NCBI RefSeq assembly: GCF_003573695.1
Contig: NC_039358.1
Span: 12,958,637 to 13,022,636 of the forward strand
Origin: Papaver somniferum
Lineage: Eukaryota; Streptophyta; Magnoliopsida; Ranunculales; Papaveraceae
DNA length: 64,000 nucleotides
Direction of reading: 5' to 3'
The translations under genes were made by a program, and so were the position numbers. The notes beneath the pieces were generated by a model that worked only from the letters and a program-made list of their open reading frames with translations, was not told where the DNA came from and did not search any database. Each line of letters opens with the position of its first letter. The stretch's first letter is position 1. Below, in pieces: positions 44,008 to 56,166 of the stretch.

Positions 44008-45807
44008 GTATTCTAAACAGTAAAGGATAGACTGTTTGGTAACAAAACTCACTTTATAATCACAATACTGAAATATATGAGATAAGCACAGTTACCAGAT
44101 CCGAAGCTCCTTGATTACAAGATCAAACAAGACAATGATTACCGAAATAATCAGTCTTGATTACAAGGTTTATGATGAAATCACAAACTACTTGCTGATC
44201 TAAAAAGGGTTATGTTTATTGAAAATAAACAACCTCTTAATCCCGGAAAATCAAGTCACAGAAAGTGACACCAAGATCAAAACACAAGAAAAGAAGTCTT
44301 CAAATCTTCAAAGTCTTCAATTTAATCTTCAAAGCAAATCAATAGCAAACTTGATTCCTTATTGATTTGTCGCACAGAGCGGAGTCTGTTAACAATAGCA
44401 AATCAATGAATCTATCTTATGGATCTAGAAAAACTTAGATCCGTATAAGCGTTATATCTTTGATCTAGTTTGAGTGAGACTTATATCAGAAGAGAAGGTT
44501 CTCAAGAATAACCAAACTAGGTGCAATCAAAGATTCAACAACCATTAGTCAATCAAATCAATAATCGAAAACTAAAATAACAATGCAATCATCTAGTTTC
44601 CCACCAACGGTACCCGTAGAGCTTCTTGATCCCACAAAAGTCTTTAAGTAAGCGGCCGTAAGAGATTTCGCCTAATTAGGGTACTTTCCTCTCCGAATAG
44701 GTGGCTCTACCCGTAACAACACAACTAGGTAGTTTTGCTGGCTCTTAGGATAGTTTGATAGCGATGCAATAATAGCAAAATTAGGTTTTCATAATTCCTG
44801 GAAATAAGATGCTCAAATCTTAATGTTGACATTATTCACGTATCCACATTAGCCAAATATATTTTCGGTATCTCTAATATTTCTAGAATAATGGAGAATT
44901 CGAAAAGATATTTTTGGATAAATATTTATGTTAAAAACACAAAACGTGCTCGGATTGAGTTGAGACTTCTTGTGGACGGTCTACCTACTCATAGGATCGG
45001 TTCCCCCTTGTTGCACCTCTTACTAGGATCGGTTCCCACATATTTAAGGTATAAACTTGTATACGGCTGCACATGTTCATAGGATCGGTTCTCCTAATGT
45101 CTAAAAACGTGTTGCACATGTTCATACCATCTCAGGTGATTACTTAAGATCGGTTTCACTAATAAAAGTCATACCAATACAAAAGTCAGGCATTATGATT
45201 AGTTTTACCAAGATACATAAACACGTTTATGAACAGTTATACACAATCACAGATATTGGTAATTCAAAATATTTGCAATGAATAACAATACCAATAAGCC
45301 TAGTGATTTCCCATTCAATTCATAAAACAAGTTTATGAAATACTTCCTTTAAACACGTGTAAACATTGTTTCTTAGGATGAAATCTTCATCTTTACCCAT
45401 ATACATAGTCATAATAGCATCCAAAAGATTATGTCGATGTCATGTTTACGAAGTTCAAAAGATAAACATTAAACTTTAGTAATTCAATAAATTCCTTGAC
45501 ACTTTGATCATACTAATATAACTTTGCATGAGTTTTCAATCTAAAACATTTGAAAGACACAAGATAGATATGGAACAAGTCAAGTCATAGTTACTAACCT
45601 CAAGCTGAAGGACGATGTGTTTGTTGTCTTCAATCCATCTTTAGATCTTTGTGAGTAACTGGAGCACAATACTTCTATCATTTCTATTCTAACCTATCAA
45701 AGTTGACTGTAGTTTAAATATTAAGCGACTCGAGTTTTAGAACTAAATATGACAACCAATCTTGACATACCAACGTTTGGTGGGTTCAACCGAGCAGTGC
45801 TCTAACA
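44008..45807 (-). mobile_element. Second gag-only copia element: 3' LTR, truncated
   Basis: This aligns with 50417-52336, the right part of the 5' LTR, and ends GTGCTCTAACA. The first ~747 bases of the LTR (equivalent to 49671-50416) are absent at the Tat LTR fragment, best explained by insertion of that Tat element into this LTR. It includes ATAGGATCGGTTCCC repeats (44995-45090). Confidence 0.88.
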
Positions 45808-45822
45808 ATCTCCCCCTTTGTC
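45808..45822 (-). other. Polypurine tract of the second copia element
   Basis: On the - strand GACAAAGGGGGAGAT abuts the LTR start TGTTAGAGCACTGC. A further purine run (AAAAAGGGGGAGAAA on the - strand) is near 46150. Confidence 0.88.
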
Positions 45823-47309
45823 AATTTACATATGGAGATAAACGAATTACAAAAATAACTCATACTAATCTAAATGTATTCAAAAATAAATGTCGTTGTT
45901 GACATTATGATAATAAAGCTAATATTACTCCCTTAAAGGTGAGATAGGTAGATTTTCAATCCGCACGTCTTTGTTATTCCCTTTGTAGTCCATGTAACTA
46001 CAAGTATCAATATGATATGCTACTCCCCTTTAGTCTATACTTTACTCTTTCGTTAGATATAACATTAAAGCACCATTGTCCTTTCCTTAGTGATTCCAAA
46101 TCAATACAAATCAATATCAATATCACTTGTTTACTCCATATATTTCTCCCCCTTTTTGTTACAAAATGAAAAAGGTACGAGCAAATAAAGACAAACCGAA
46201 AGGATCTTACAAATCTCAAAAGGCTTGCAACCTATAAGAGTTAAGCACGAGAGTTCCACACACCATTTTTGATAACCAATATCAAAACTTAAACTACAAA
46301 GTAATTTTGTTTTTATATAATACCAAGGAAACAATTTCCCGAAACAATTTTCCCTAATAGTTTAGCAAACCAAAAATCGACTAAGCACCTTAGTTCCTTT
46401 GCTAAATCGATTGCAAAAATATAATCGCTTGTTCGATAAGACCAAAATAAAGATCAGCATTGACTCTATTTTTCTCATCAGGTTCTAATTATCTATATAA
46501 CTTAGACCTTTCACTTTTAAACAAGACAATTACTAGGTTAGTTAACTAGAATTTCTTGTTAAGGCATTCGATTAGACTTGAATAACCGAAACCTCCACTT
46601 TGATAAGTCTGATTAAGATCAAAATTAACTTAGTTTCTCTTATCCGGAATCAAATTGGACTAAACAATTCATCCCGAAAACCTTTTCTTTTGTTAAGCCA
46701 TAAACAATTCATACAAACCAAATAAATCAACTTGTATGATTATTTACCTCAACCGGAAGCAACTGAAACAACATAGACATAAAAGAGACGCAATTGCACC
46801 GAAATTTTGTAAGCCTAAACGATTGATACCAAACAGTAAAGTAAGATAACAATAGTTTTTCTTAACCGGAAACAATTGAATCACACACACATCCATACAC
46901 AAACAATGGAATAAACATCAATTGTACCAAAATTTTGTTAAGCAAAAGCAATAAAATCAGGCTTTTCTTAAACAACAATTTTGTTACCTCAAGCTCTGCA
47001 TCCTCTCCACCTCAATGTTTTGTCATCCTTTCACAAAGATAGAAGAAAAACAAGAAAAACAACCTTTACCGGAGAAAGGTTGAACTGATTTTAACTATTA
47101 CGTGCCAATAGTAATAAGCTAAAATCAAAAACTCATATGTAAACTATATACACAACTTATGAAACATATATTGATAATAGTATAATCGTGACTCACATAT
47201 GGAATTAACTGTCATCATCCTTTTATGATTATTTGATTGAGCAACCCAAAGGGTTAGATATGAAATCAAAAGTCACAAAATCATAAAAGGCAACCGGAAT
47301 GAGAACTAA
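45823..47309. other. Non-coding 3' region of the second copia element
   Basis: About 1.5 kb, AT-rich, without protease, integrase or RT motifs on either strand. Several short CCGGAAnCAA-type phrases recur between 46560 and 46940. No recognisable gene. Confidence 0.6.
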
Positions 47310-49600
47310 TTATCTCATATAACGATGACAACACAGAGATACATTCATTTGATCAAGAACGTTTAGCACAATATTCTGAATGTCATGAGTATTAAAATTT
47401 ATCATTCGAGTGTCACCATTGTGACTATATTTTGATACCTCCCTGGTTGTCTTTAGAGAAGACTTTAGACGCCATTTAGAAATGGGTTTTACAGGAGAAG
47501 CTTTGTTCTTCCTATTATTTCCTCCTGAAATCTTAGATGAATCTCTTGAAAAAATATTAGGGTAACTAAAACGTTGAAAACTCTGAGAGTTAGTCTTTTT
47601 CCAATTTGGAATATCAGGTCTTGTCTTTACAAAGTTATCTCTCCTTTTATTTTTTAAGCGATAATGAGAAAACTTTGTAGAAGCCCGATAACCAAACTTT
47701 GAACTATCATTACAATAATTCTTTTGCTCATTTTTGGGACAATGATGACCTAATTTAGCACGAAAATCATTATTGAGTTCAGCCAATTTTGCGGAAACGC
47801 ATGCATCTATGGCTTTCTCATTCCTTTTACGGAATCTGCACCCTCTTTCCAAGTGTCCTTTATTTCCACAATAAGAGCAATGCTTAGTAACACGTGAAAC
47901 ATGAGGCTTAGTGTTGCCTTTTTGTGGATTCTCCTTCATTGGAGTTTGACGGATTTTACGTTTTTCGTCTTTTGCTGAAGATAAAGGTGCTACAGATTTT
48001 TCTTTTATGGAAGAGCAATCTTTTGTGACAACTTTTGAAGCAATTTCTTCAGCAGAGTCTTTAAGCTTTACAAACTTTGTCTCCTGTTTAGCATTCAAAG
48101 TTTGTTTACCTTTGTAGCCCAATCCTCGCGTGTCACGAGGAACTCTAGTTGACTTCAACATTGAGTCAAGTTGTTTTGTGCTACTATAGAACTTTTTGAA
48201 GTCCGCTTTTAAACCCATGTTCTCTTTTTCCAACGTTTTTATTTTTTTCGAGAGCATTATCTAGATCAACCTTAAGTTTATCAATTTGAACTTTATAATC
48301 GATTTCAGATTTTTTTTTCTTTCTAAGTCATACTTCCATATTTAATCACAACGAAATTATACAAAAGTTTGCAAAAAACTTGTCGGGAGCCTTGTTACAA
48401 GCTGGGCTCCGACAACGATTTTTTTTTCCAGATTCAGTAGAATTACTTACCTTATTGTTCTTCAGGTTCTCCAACTCTGTGTATAGCTTCACTTCTTGAT
48501 CATGACTTTCTTTGAATTGCTCTCTGTAACATTTCATGCATTCACGATAATTACCACCACCAATAATCTCTATATCGTTGTTCAATTCATCAAGTTCCTT
48601 TTTCAATCTTTCATTCTCTTCGCGAAGATCACATTCAAGTGCCTTTGGCTCTGGGGTTACTTCAGTATCCTTTTCAGGTGTGCATTCAATAGTTGCATGG
48701 AAAGCCTTGTTCTCTTGATCCTTGGAACAATTAGATCTATCACCATTATTTTGTTCTTTATTCTCTAAACATTTTTGTGATTTTTGAGAAGGAGAAGATG
48801 CATATTTATAAGAGCTCATTCTCTTTTGTCTTAATAACTTTCTAAATTGTTGTGTAGTCGTATCAACACTACAATTCTCAGTTTTTGTATCACAAGGATT
48901 TAAAATGAAGAACTAGTCTTAGTTACAGCTTTAAGGGTAATACCTTCTTCATTCTTGAATTGGTATTCAAGGTCAAAGATCTTTAGTTTACCAACTAGAG
49001 AACTTATAGATAGTGTGGAAAGATCATTTAATTCCATGATGGCATGCTTTTTAGATTCGTATCTTGATGGTAAAGACCTTAGAGTTTCACACACAATATC
49101 TTTATCTGAAATAGTTTTTCCTAGAGCATAAAAGGCATTCACTATTTCAGAAAGTTTTTGATCAAACTCATCAAAGGTATCGTCTTCATCCATACGAAGG
49201 TTTTCCCATTTAGAAGATAGGGTTTGAAGCCTAGCTTCTTTTTCAGAGGCGTTCCTTCAAATATGATATTAAGAATATCCCAAGCCTCCTTTGATGTTTT
49301 ACACTTGGTTACATGATGATGGAGGTCTCAAGTTACAGCATGGATAATAGCGTTCAATCCATATGAATTTTGCTTCGAAAGCAATTTTTCTTCATTGTTG
49401 AATTCTTTCAATTCCTTTAGTCTAAACTCAGTGGTTAAGTTGTTGACCAGTACTTTTGGGTGTTCATACCCATCAATAACTAAAACCCAAGTGTTAAAGT
49501 CATGAGATTGAAGAAAGGAATGCATAGCCATTTTCCACCATAGATAGTTTGAGCCATCAAACCCTGGCGGTACATTAACTGAATCAACCATTTGATTCAA
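47310..49600 (-). pseudogene. gag: Copia gag with long coiled coil and one zinc knuckle (broken)
   Basis: From 49600 on the - strand: VPPGFDGSNYLWWKMAMHSFL (DUF4219-type start), a stop at 49328, then SKEAWDILNIIFEG, a phase change near 49245, FDEFDQKLSEIV and LRSLPSRYESKKHAI (UBN2-type Gag) to 48900. Next is 48819-48346, with heptad-like segments (LREENERLKKELDELNNDI), and 48257-47310, with LEKENMGLKADFKKF, KQLDSML and GLGYKGK, a signature of Sirevirus-like Gag, and a CCHC knuckle CSYCGNKGHLERGC; the C-terminus is very basic. No pol follows. Confidence 0.87.
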
Positions 49601-49655
49601 AACTTATAGGTTGGATCACGCCAAACACAGATTGTTAGATCTTTTCGTGTTTACC

Positions 49656-49668
49656 TGTTCTGATACCA
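49656..49668 (-). other. Primer binding site, initiator tRNA-Met
   Basis: On the - strand TGGTATCAGAACA, one change from the usual TGGTATCAGAGCA, next to the LTR end. Confidence 0.88.
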
Positions 49669-49670
49669 AT

Positions 49671-52336
49671 TAAAAAGACGAGGGTATCCAAATACACCAC
49701 AATATTTTTATTTGATCACAACTTATTCAATCTCTACCGTGTATAAAGCTTTTGGAGCAATAATCACTCAAGGAATGTTTCAACACGGTGTCCACTTGAA
49801 ATAGGATTAGTCCGGACTGGCCTAACAGAGTGAGAATATTAAAGTCAAGTGGAGAAATCCAATACACTTTGTGTGATCGTCTATGGATATGAAATCGAGA
49901 CAATACGACAACAAAGTATTCACTTGATAACAGAAATCTTATAAGATAAATATCAAGTGCCTAATTAACGTAAAAGTGTATTTACTTTAATTATAATATA
50001 AAAACAATTATAATGCGGAAATAAAGTAAAGCACACACACCAGAATTTTGTTAGCGAGGAAACCGCAAATGCAGAAAAACCCCGGGACCTAGTCCAGATT
50101 TTAATACTCAATGAATTAAGACGCTACAAAAAGTAAACCTGCAACATCGTGTAGACAATACTAAGTAAACAGAAGTCCTAGTTACTCAGCTTCGGCAGTA
50201 TTCTTGTTTTGATAATATCTAGCAGAACCGAAGTTCTCAACAGATATTTGTTTTGATAATATCTAGCAGAACCCAAGTTCTCAATAGATATTTGATACCA
50301 GATATCGTATCAGAACATGTGTTTTCTTTAGGATTAAATCTAACATATCTTCTTAATGGTTCTCACTAACTTTTTTCTACCAATCTTTCAATTGGAAAGA
50401 CAAGATTCCTTTGGATCTTATTCCAAACAGTAAAGGATAAACTGTTTGGTAACAAAACTCACTTTATAATCACAATACCGAAATATATGATATAAGCACA
50501 GTTAAGGATCTTCTATTTTTAATACATGTTACCATATACGAAGCTCCTTAATTACAAGATCAAACAAGACAATGATTACCGAAATAATCATCCTTGATTA
50601 CAAGGTTTATGATGAAATCACAAACTACTTGTTGATCTAAAAAGGGTTATGTTTATTGAAAATAAACAACCTCTTAATCCCGAAAAATCAAGTCACATAA
50701 AGTTACACCAAGATCAAAACAAAAGAACAAAAGTCTTCAAATATTCAAAGTCTTCAATCTTTGATTTAATCTTCAAAGTAACAACCTGCATCAACAAACT
50801 TGATTCCTTATTGATTTATCGCACAGAAAGGAGTCTGTTAACAATGGAAAATCAATGAATCTATCTTACGGATATAGAAAAACTTAGATCCGTAAAAACG
50901 TTAGATCTTTGATCTAGTTTGAGTGAGCCTTATATCAGAAGAGAATGTTCTCAAGAATAAACAAACTAGGTGCAATCAAAGATTCAACAACCGTTAGTCA
51001 ATCAAATCAATAATTGAAAACTAAAATAACAATGCAATCATCTAGTTTCCCACCAACGGTACTCGTAGAGTTTCTTGATCCCGCATAAGTCTTTAAGTGA
51101 GCGGGCATAAGATATTTCGCCTAATTAGGGTACTTTCCTCTCCGAATAGGCGGCTCCACCAGTAACAACACAACTAGGTAGTTTTGCTGGCTCTTAGGAT
51201 AGTTTGCTAGAAATGCAAACTTAGGTATTTATAAATCAAGGAAGTTTGGACACCAAGGAATTTCCAAAATCGAAAATATTCTCAAGATATGCAATAAATA
51301 GCAAAACTCGGTTTTCATAATTCCTGGAAATAAGATGCTAAAATCTTAACATTGACATTATTCACGTATCCACATTAACCAAATCTATTTTCGGTATTTC
51401 TAATACTTCTAGAATAATAGAAAATTCGAAAAGATATTTTTGGATAAATTATTGTGTTAAAAACACAAAACGTGCTCGGATTGGGTTGAGACTTCTTGTG
51501 GCCGGTCTACCTAGTCATAGGATCGGTTCCCCCTTGTTGCACCTCTTACTAGGATCGGTTCCCACATATTTATGGTATAAACTTGTATTCGGTTGCACAT
51601 GTTCATAGGATCGGTTCCCCCAATGTCTAAAAACGTGTTGCACATGTTCATACCATCTCAGGTGATTACTTAAGATCGGTTTCACTAATAAAAGTCATAC
51701 CAATACAAAAGTCAGGCATTATGATTAGTTTTACCAAGATACATAAACACGTTTATGAACGGTTATACACAATCACATATATTGGTAATTCAAAATATTT
51801 GCAATGAATAACAATACCAATAAGTCTAGCGATTTCCCTTTCAATTCATAAAACAAGTTTATGAACATACTTTCTTTAAACAAATGTAAACATTGTTTCT
51901 TAGGATGAAATCTTCACCTTTACCCATATACATAGTCATAACAGCATCCAAAAGATTATGTCGATGACATATTTACGAAGTTCCAAAGATAAACATTATA
52001 CTTCGTAATTCAATAAATTCCTTGACACTTTGATCATAATAATATAACTTTGCATGTTAAGTTTTCAATCTAAAATATTTGAAAGACACAAGATATATAT
52101 GGAACGAGTCAAGTCCTAGTTACTAACCTCAAGCTGAAGGACGATGTCTTTGTTGTCTTCAATCCATCTTCGGATCTTTGTGAGTAACTGGAGCACAATA
52201 CTTCTATCATTTATAGTTTAACCTATCGAAGTTGACTGTAGTTTACATATTAAGCGACTCGAATTTTGGAAATAAATATGACAACCAATCTTGACATACC
52301 AACGCTTGGTGGGTTCAACCGAGCAGTGCTCTAACA
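49671..52336 (-). mobile_element. Second copia element 5' LTR
   Basis: 2666 bp. On the - strand it starts TGTTAGAGCACTGCTCGG and ends CGTCTTTTTA, i.e. TA rather than the canonical CA, probably a point change. Related to, but distinct from, the copia LTR family at 9100. No gene. Confidence 0.9.
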
Positions 52337-54490
52337 GTATTCGTTTGATGAGTAAGTCTTGGTTCTTGATGACATCAATTATTACGTCGTTCTGGTGATG
52401 TTGTTAAATGTATTGTTGTTATTAATGGAAGAGAAACTAAACGGATATGAAGATTTGATTAATGATGAGGAGGAATAAACTTTACTGCCAAGGCATTTCA
52501 AAGGTTAGAAAACACGATGGTATAAACAATCTGGTTTTAGATTGTCAATAAAAAGTTTATTATAAACCCAGGTTTTTAAACCTTTTACTTAAACAATAGA
52601 GGAAAATTGTTGGTGACAGAGATTTAGAGGAAACAAAAGAAATAAATCACAAGAACTAATAAAGATGATGGTGTTTTTTATATTCTGGTTCTTTAAACCT
52701 TCACAAGACTAACAAAGAGATTCAAAAGCAAAGAAGGAATATTTTATTTTGATTTGGGAGATCTTTGATGGCTATTTGATCCTCAAATTCTGAGAGCAAG
52801 ATTTTGTTATAATGGGTCACCTGATTTTTTTGTGAAGTCACGTGGTAATGGCAGTTGAACGCTATTAAATAAATAATTTGCATTAATAATTTTAATTAAA
52901 TAGATAACAGTCATTTTGGTCAACTGCTGGTTTTTTTAACAGTCAGTGACGGATCCAGCTACCATTCCTTAATATTTAAAATGTTGGGTATCAAAGTTAT
53001 GTGTTGGTCACTTGCTGGGTACCAATCATTAAATAAAGCATTAAGTAATAAAACCCAACTATGGAAGAAAGTGAGACCGACCAAGGGGTGTAGAAACCAG
53101 CCTTTGGTGGTAGTGGGACCATCTTATAGTGAATGGATCATCTTCCAAGTTGTCGAAGAGAGCTTGAACCAGATATTAACTGCAGATGATTAATTAGGTC
53201 ATTAATCATCGAAGGAGGTGGGACCGGATTTTGAGAGCCAAAGGTCTGACCATGACTGGTCATGGTGGCATGCTCGTGCTACTATATTGTTCGCGGGGCA
53301 ATCCTGATAATTTCAGTATTTTTTGATAGTCCATCGAGCATATTGTAGTCCTTTTATGAAGAATATGAGTTTAACTGAAACTCTTAATTTCGGTTAAAAG
53401 ATCAACCATTAAAAATATTAAATTAATATTATTCTAATATTTTTCATGGTCAAAAGACATGATGGTTGCGAGACCACTTGCTCTGCTAACCATATGTTCC
53501 ATAGAGCAATATTTGAAAAAAATACAAAAATAAGGAATTTTGATAGAAAGAAGAAGTCCTTAAAAGAGGAAGTCTTAAAAATAATAAAATAAAGGTAAAG
53601 AGGGGGACCGATCAAAAACCAACAACATGGTCGGCTGGTTGTCCGTGGTTGGCCCACCCTCACAGTTTCCTTTATTTTGATTATGTTATCTCTCCTCTCA
53701 TTCCTTCTTTGATAAAACTTCCATATCCTTGTTCTTCCATGCTTTTGGATGCTCCTGCGAGCATTATTACTAAATGCACTCGTGCCTTTTGCTCGGGATT
53801 ACTCGGGGGTGCCCCTTATTCCCGAAAGGTGAATATCCATTACCATTCCATGGAATTCAACTGAGAAAATCCATGGATCTGAGTAAATGAATATTAGAAT
53901 TTAGTGTATTTTTCTAGGGATTCAACCGTGAATGTTGCGCTAGATTTAATTAGTCGCTCAATACTAGTATGTAATATGTCTAGGAGCATTTAATTGACTC
54001 AGGTATGATGTGATCAATATCATATTTATTTTGAATATTATTCTGGGAATGGTTGTGGCATCAGACATCTTTCAAATGAAATTCACATGTTGAAAGGGAT
54101 ACTGAATTGCTCAGTATGAGATACATGGAATATTGAGAGCTCTTAAGCAAGAGGTTCTGATACTGCCGTCATGTATCGAGATCATAGAGCTACAATTCGT
54201 TTCTCTTTTGGAGCGAAGACATGACCTCTTATGCATTCTGATATGGTCAGAGATACATGATTCTCGATGTGAGTTTACGAATATGACCTTCGTCAAAAAT
54301 CCACCATCAACAGGGTTCATAAGGAGGAATATGACCATTCTTCTTTTCTTTCTAATGATTCTTTTTTATTTTTAGGACCTTAGTATCCATTTTAGCCTTG
54401 ATTTGGGCTAGAGCGGGAAGGGTATTGAAAAGGAAATACTTTGGGGTGTTGGTAATAGGGAATACCATAGTAGGAATTATGGCATTGGGG
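52337..54490. other. No recognisable gene
   Basis: AT-rich sequence outside the LTR elements. The longest frames (70-83 codons, e.g. 52981-53193, 53418-53663, 54133-54375) have no motif. A perfect 8-bp inverted repeat ACCATGAC-TG-GTCATGGT lies near 53250. This may be the pre-insertion host sequence or very old repeats. Confidence 0.5.
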
Positions 54491-55585
54491 TTATTGCATC
54501 CTGGTTATGGATCTTGCTGCAACTTTTGCATTGGGTTGCTTTTTCTCGTAATTGCCCTGAGCTCCTTTGGCTAAGATGATTTCCTTGTTTCTGTATTGGT
54601 AAGCCACCACACCAGGATTTTTACCATCATTGGAGGTGTTGGAGGCCCCAAATATAATGGGGTTTGAGGAAGATCCAAGGTCGGAAATATCTTGTTCCAG
54701 CTCAAATTTCTTAGCATATTTCATTTTGACTTTAAATTCCATATCAGCATCTTCATCAGATTAAGGTCTGTATATAATGGCTTTTCTAGAGAGGATGCTT
54801 TTCTGCTTATTAGAGGAGATTGGTGAAGAGGTTTGACTGAGAGTATGATATTGATGAGGTAGGGTGTTTGGCATACCACAAAATTGGTGAGGGTGGTCAA
54901 CAAGCCTACAAAATTTACAAAACTTGATGCCATTAAGAGCATATGCAAATTTCAGCCAGTAAGATTGGTTTTAAAGGCTTCAATTCCAAATTTGAGAGGT
55001 CTTGTGAGGGTAAACTTGACTTCCATATTCTTCTCAAATCTGTCCCTTCCATATAGTTATCTATATTCTTGAAAATCTCCAGCTGGTTTGAGGATGTTTC
55101 TGATATCTGTGATAATATGTTTTGGGATACTTTTGATAAGAAACCAAACCTTAACTTTTGTGAAGATCTCTTCATCAATCAACTCAGGCCCTCTAGCAGG
55201 CAACTCAACTAAAATCATGAGCTTGTCAAAAACACTTCTTGTACCCCTTTCAATAAGTATGTTGTAGTCCTCTTCATTTGTGAGTTTTAGAAATAAAAAA
55301 TTCTTCTCATGTTTTAATTTTCCACTTCAATTCCGCTGATCATCTCCTAGTTGGCATTAGTGAAGTTGTTAACTCTAGTTGTTTGAAAACAAATATTGCT
55401 GCAGAGTTTGCTAATGTATCACCATCTCCAATCCAGTTCTTGTTTGGTTTGTATATTGTTGCGGTTAAGAAAAAACTTTTGGAAACATGTCAACGAGCAT
55501 GTTCATAGCTGATTTCATCTGATCTGCGAGGTTTTCTATGGGGTTTTCATTGGATTTGGAAGTGGAAAACATGCCTAGATGGAAG
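54491..55585 (-). pseudogene. LINE ORF1 (DUF4283/zinc-knuckle type), decayed
   Basis: On the - strand: MFSTSKSNENPIENLADQMK near 55573, then after several stops LFLKLTNEEDYNILIERG, SVFDKLMILVELPARGPELI, EEIFTKVKVWFLIKSIP, LTRPLKFGIEAF and a FCKFCRLVDHPHQFC zinc-knuckle-like motif near 54905. This order (DUF4283 RNA-binding fold, then a CCHC-like finger) is that of ORF1 of plant L1-type LINEs. It continues as a Lys/Gln/Asn-containing tail to 54491. No endonuclease was identified further on. Confidence 0.7.
54966..55199 (-). repeat. Inverted repeat arm A (within LINE ORF1)
   Basis: Its reverse complement equals 55928-56162 almost base for base; a 71-codon frame is identical in both arms. The arms are separated by about 730 bases. 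Confidence 0.93.
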
Positions 55586-55927
55586 CTGAGGGAATAAGAG
55601 TTGGTATAATTGCCCCGGGGTGAACCAAAAAAAAAATTGAGTTGTGAGAGGAGAATTTAATTTAATTTGAATTTTCTTCATGGGATGGTTTGGGGTCAGA
55701 TGGTATGGTTAAGCAGTGGTGTAGGCTTTTTGTGCTTTGTAGCTGCCAATGGGGAATTCCAGGTTGAGTTTTGTTGTTGATAGTCTTCTTAAAAACAGAG
55801 AGCATGTGTCGATATTTGGTTGTGTCACTGTATTCTTGACCCGGTTTGGCTAATAGTTGCTCGTCACTGCACATTTAATGGTTAGGGTAGAGACTAGTGT
55901 AATGTAAACTTTTAAGGTGCGTCGTGA

Positions 55928-56162
55928 CTGCTAGAGGGCCTGAGTTGATTGATGAAGAGATCTTCACAAAAGTTAAGGTTTGGTTTCTTATCAAAAGTAT
56001 CCCAAAACATATTATCACAGATATCAGAAACATCCTCAAACCAGCTGGAGATTTTCAAGAATATAGATAACTATATGGAAGGGACAGATTTGAGAAGAAT
56101 ATGGAAGTCAAGTTTACCCTCACAAGACCTCTCAAATTTGGAATTGAAGCCTTTAAAACCAA
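55928..56162 (+). repeat. Inverted repeat arm B (truncated LINE ORF1 copy)
   Basis: + strand copy of the EEIFTKVKVWFLIKSIP to KFGIEAF part of LINE ORF1. It begins at GCTAGAGGGCCTGAG and ends about four bases before the foldback element. The near identity suggests a recent duplication or gene conversion. Confidence 0.93.
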
Positions 56163-56166
56163 ATTT

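Noticed and set aside
44008..52341. GTATT at 44008-44012 and 52337-52341 as the target duplication of the second copia element
   Set aside because: The left GTATT aligns with LTR-internal TTATT and is followed by internal LTR sequence, so the match is probably coincidence.
52922..52960. CAGTGACGGATCCAGC as a DNA-transposon terminal inverted repeat
   Set aside because: The word resembles some hAT-like ends, but I found no matching inverted end or target duplication nearby.
54133..54375. 80-codon + strand frame with a hydrophobic end
   Set aside because: No homology pattern; the - strand alternative (54111-54338) is equally open.
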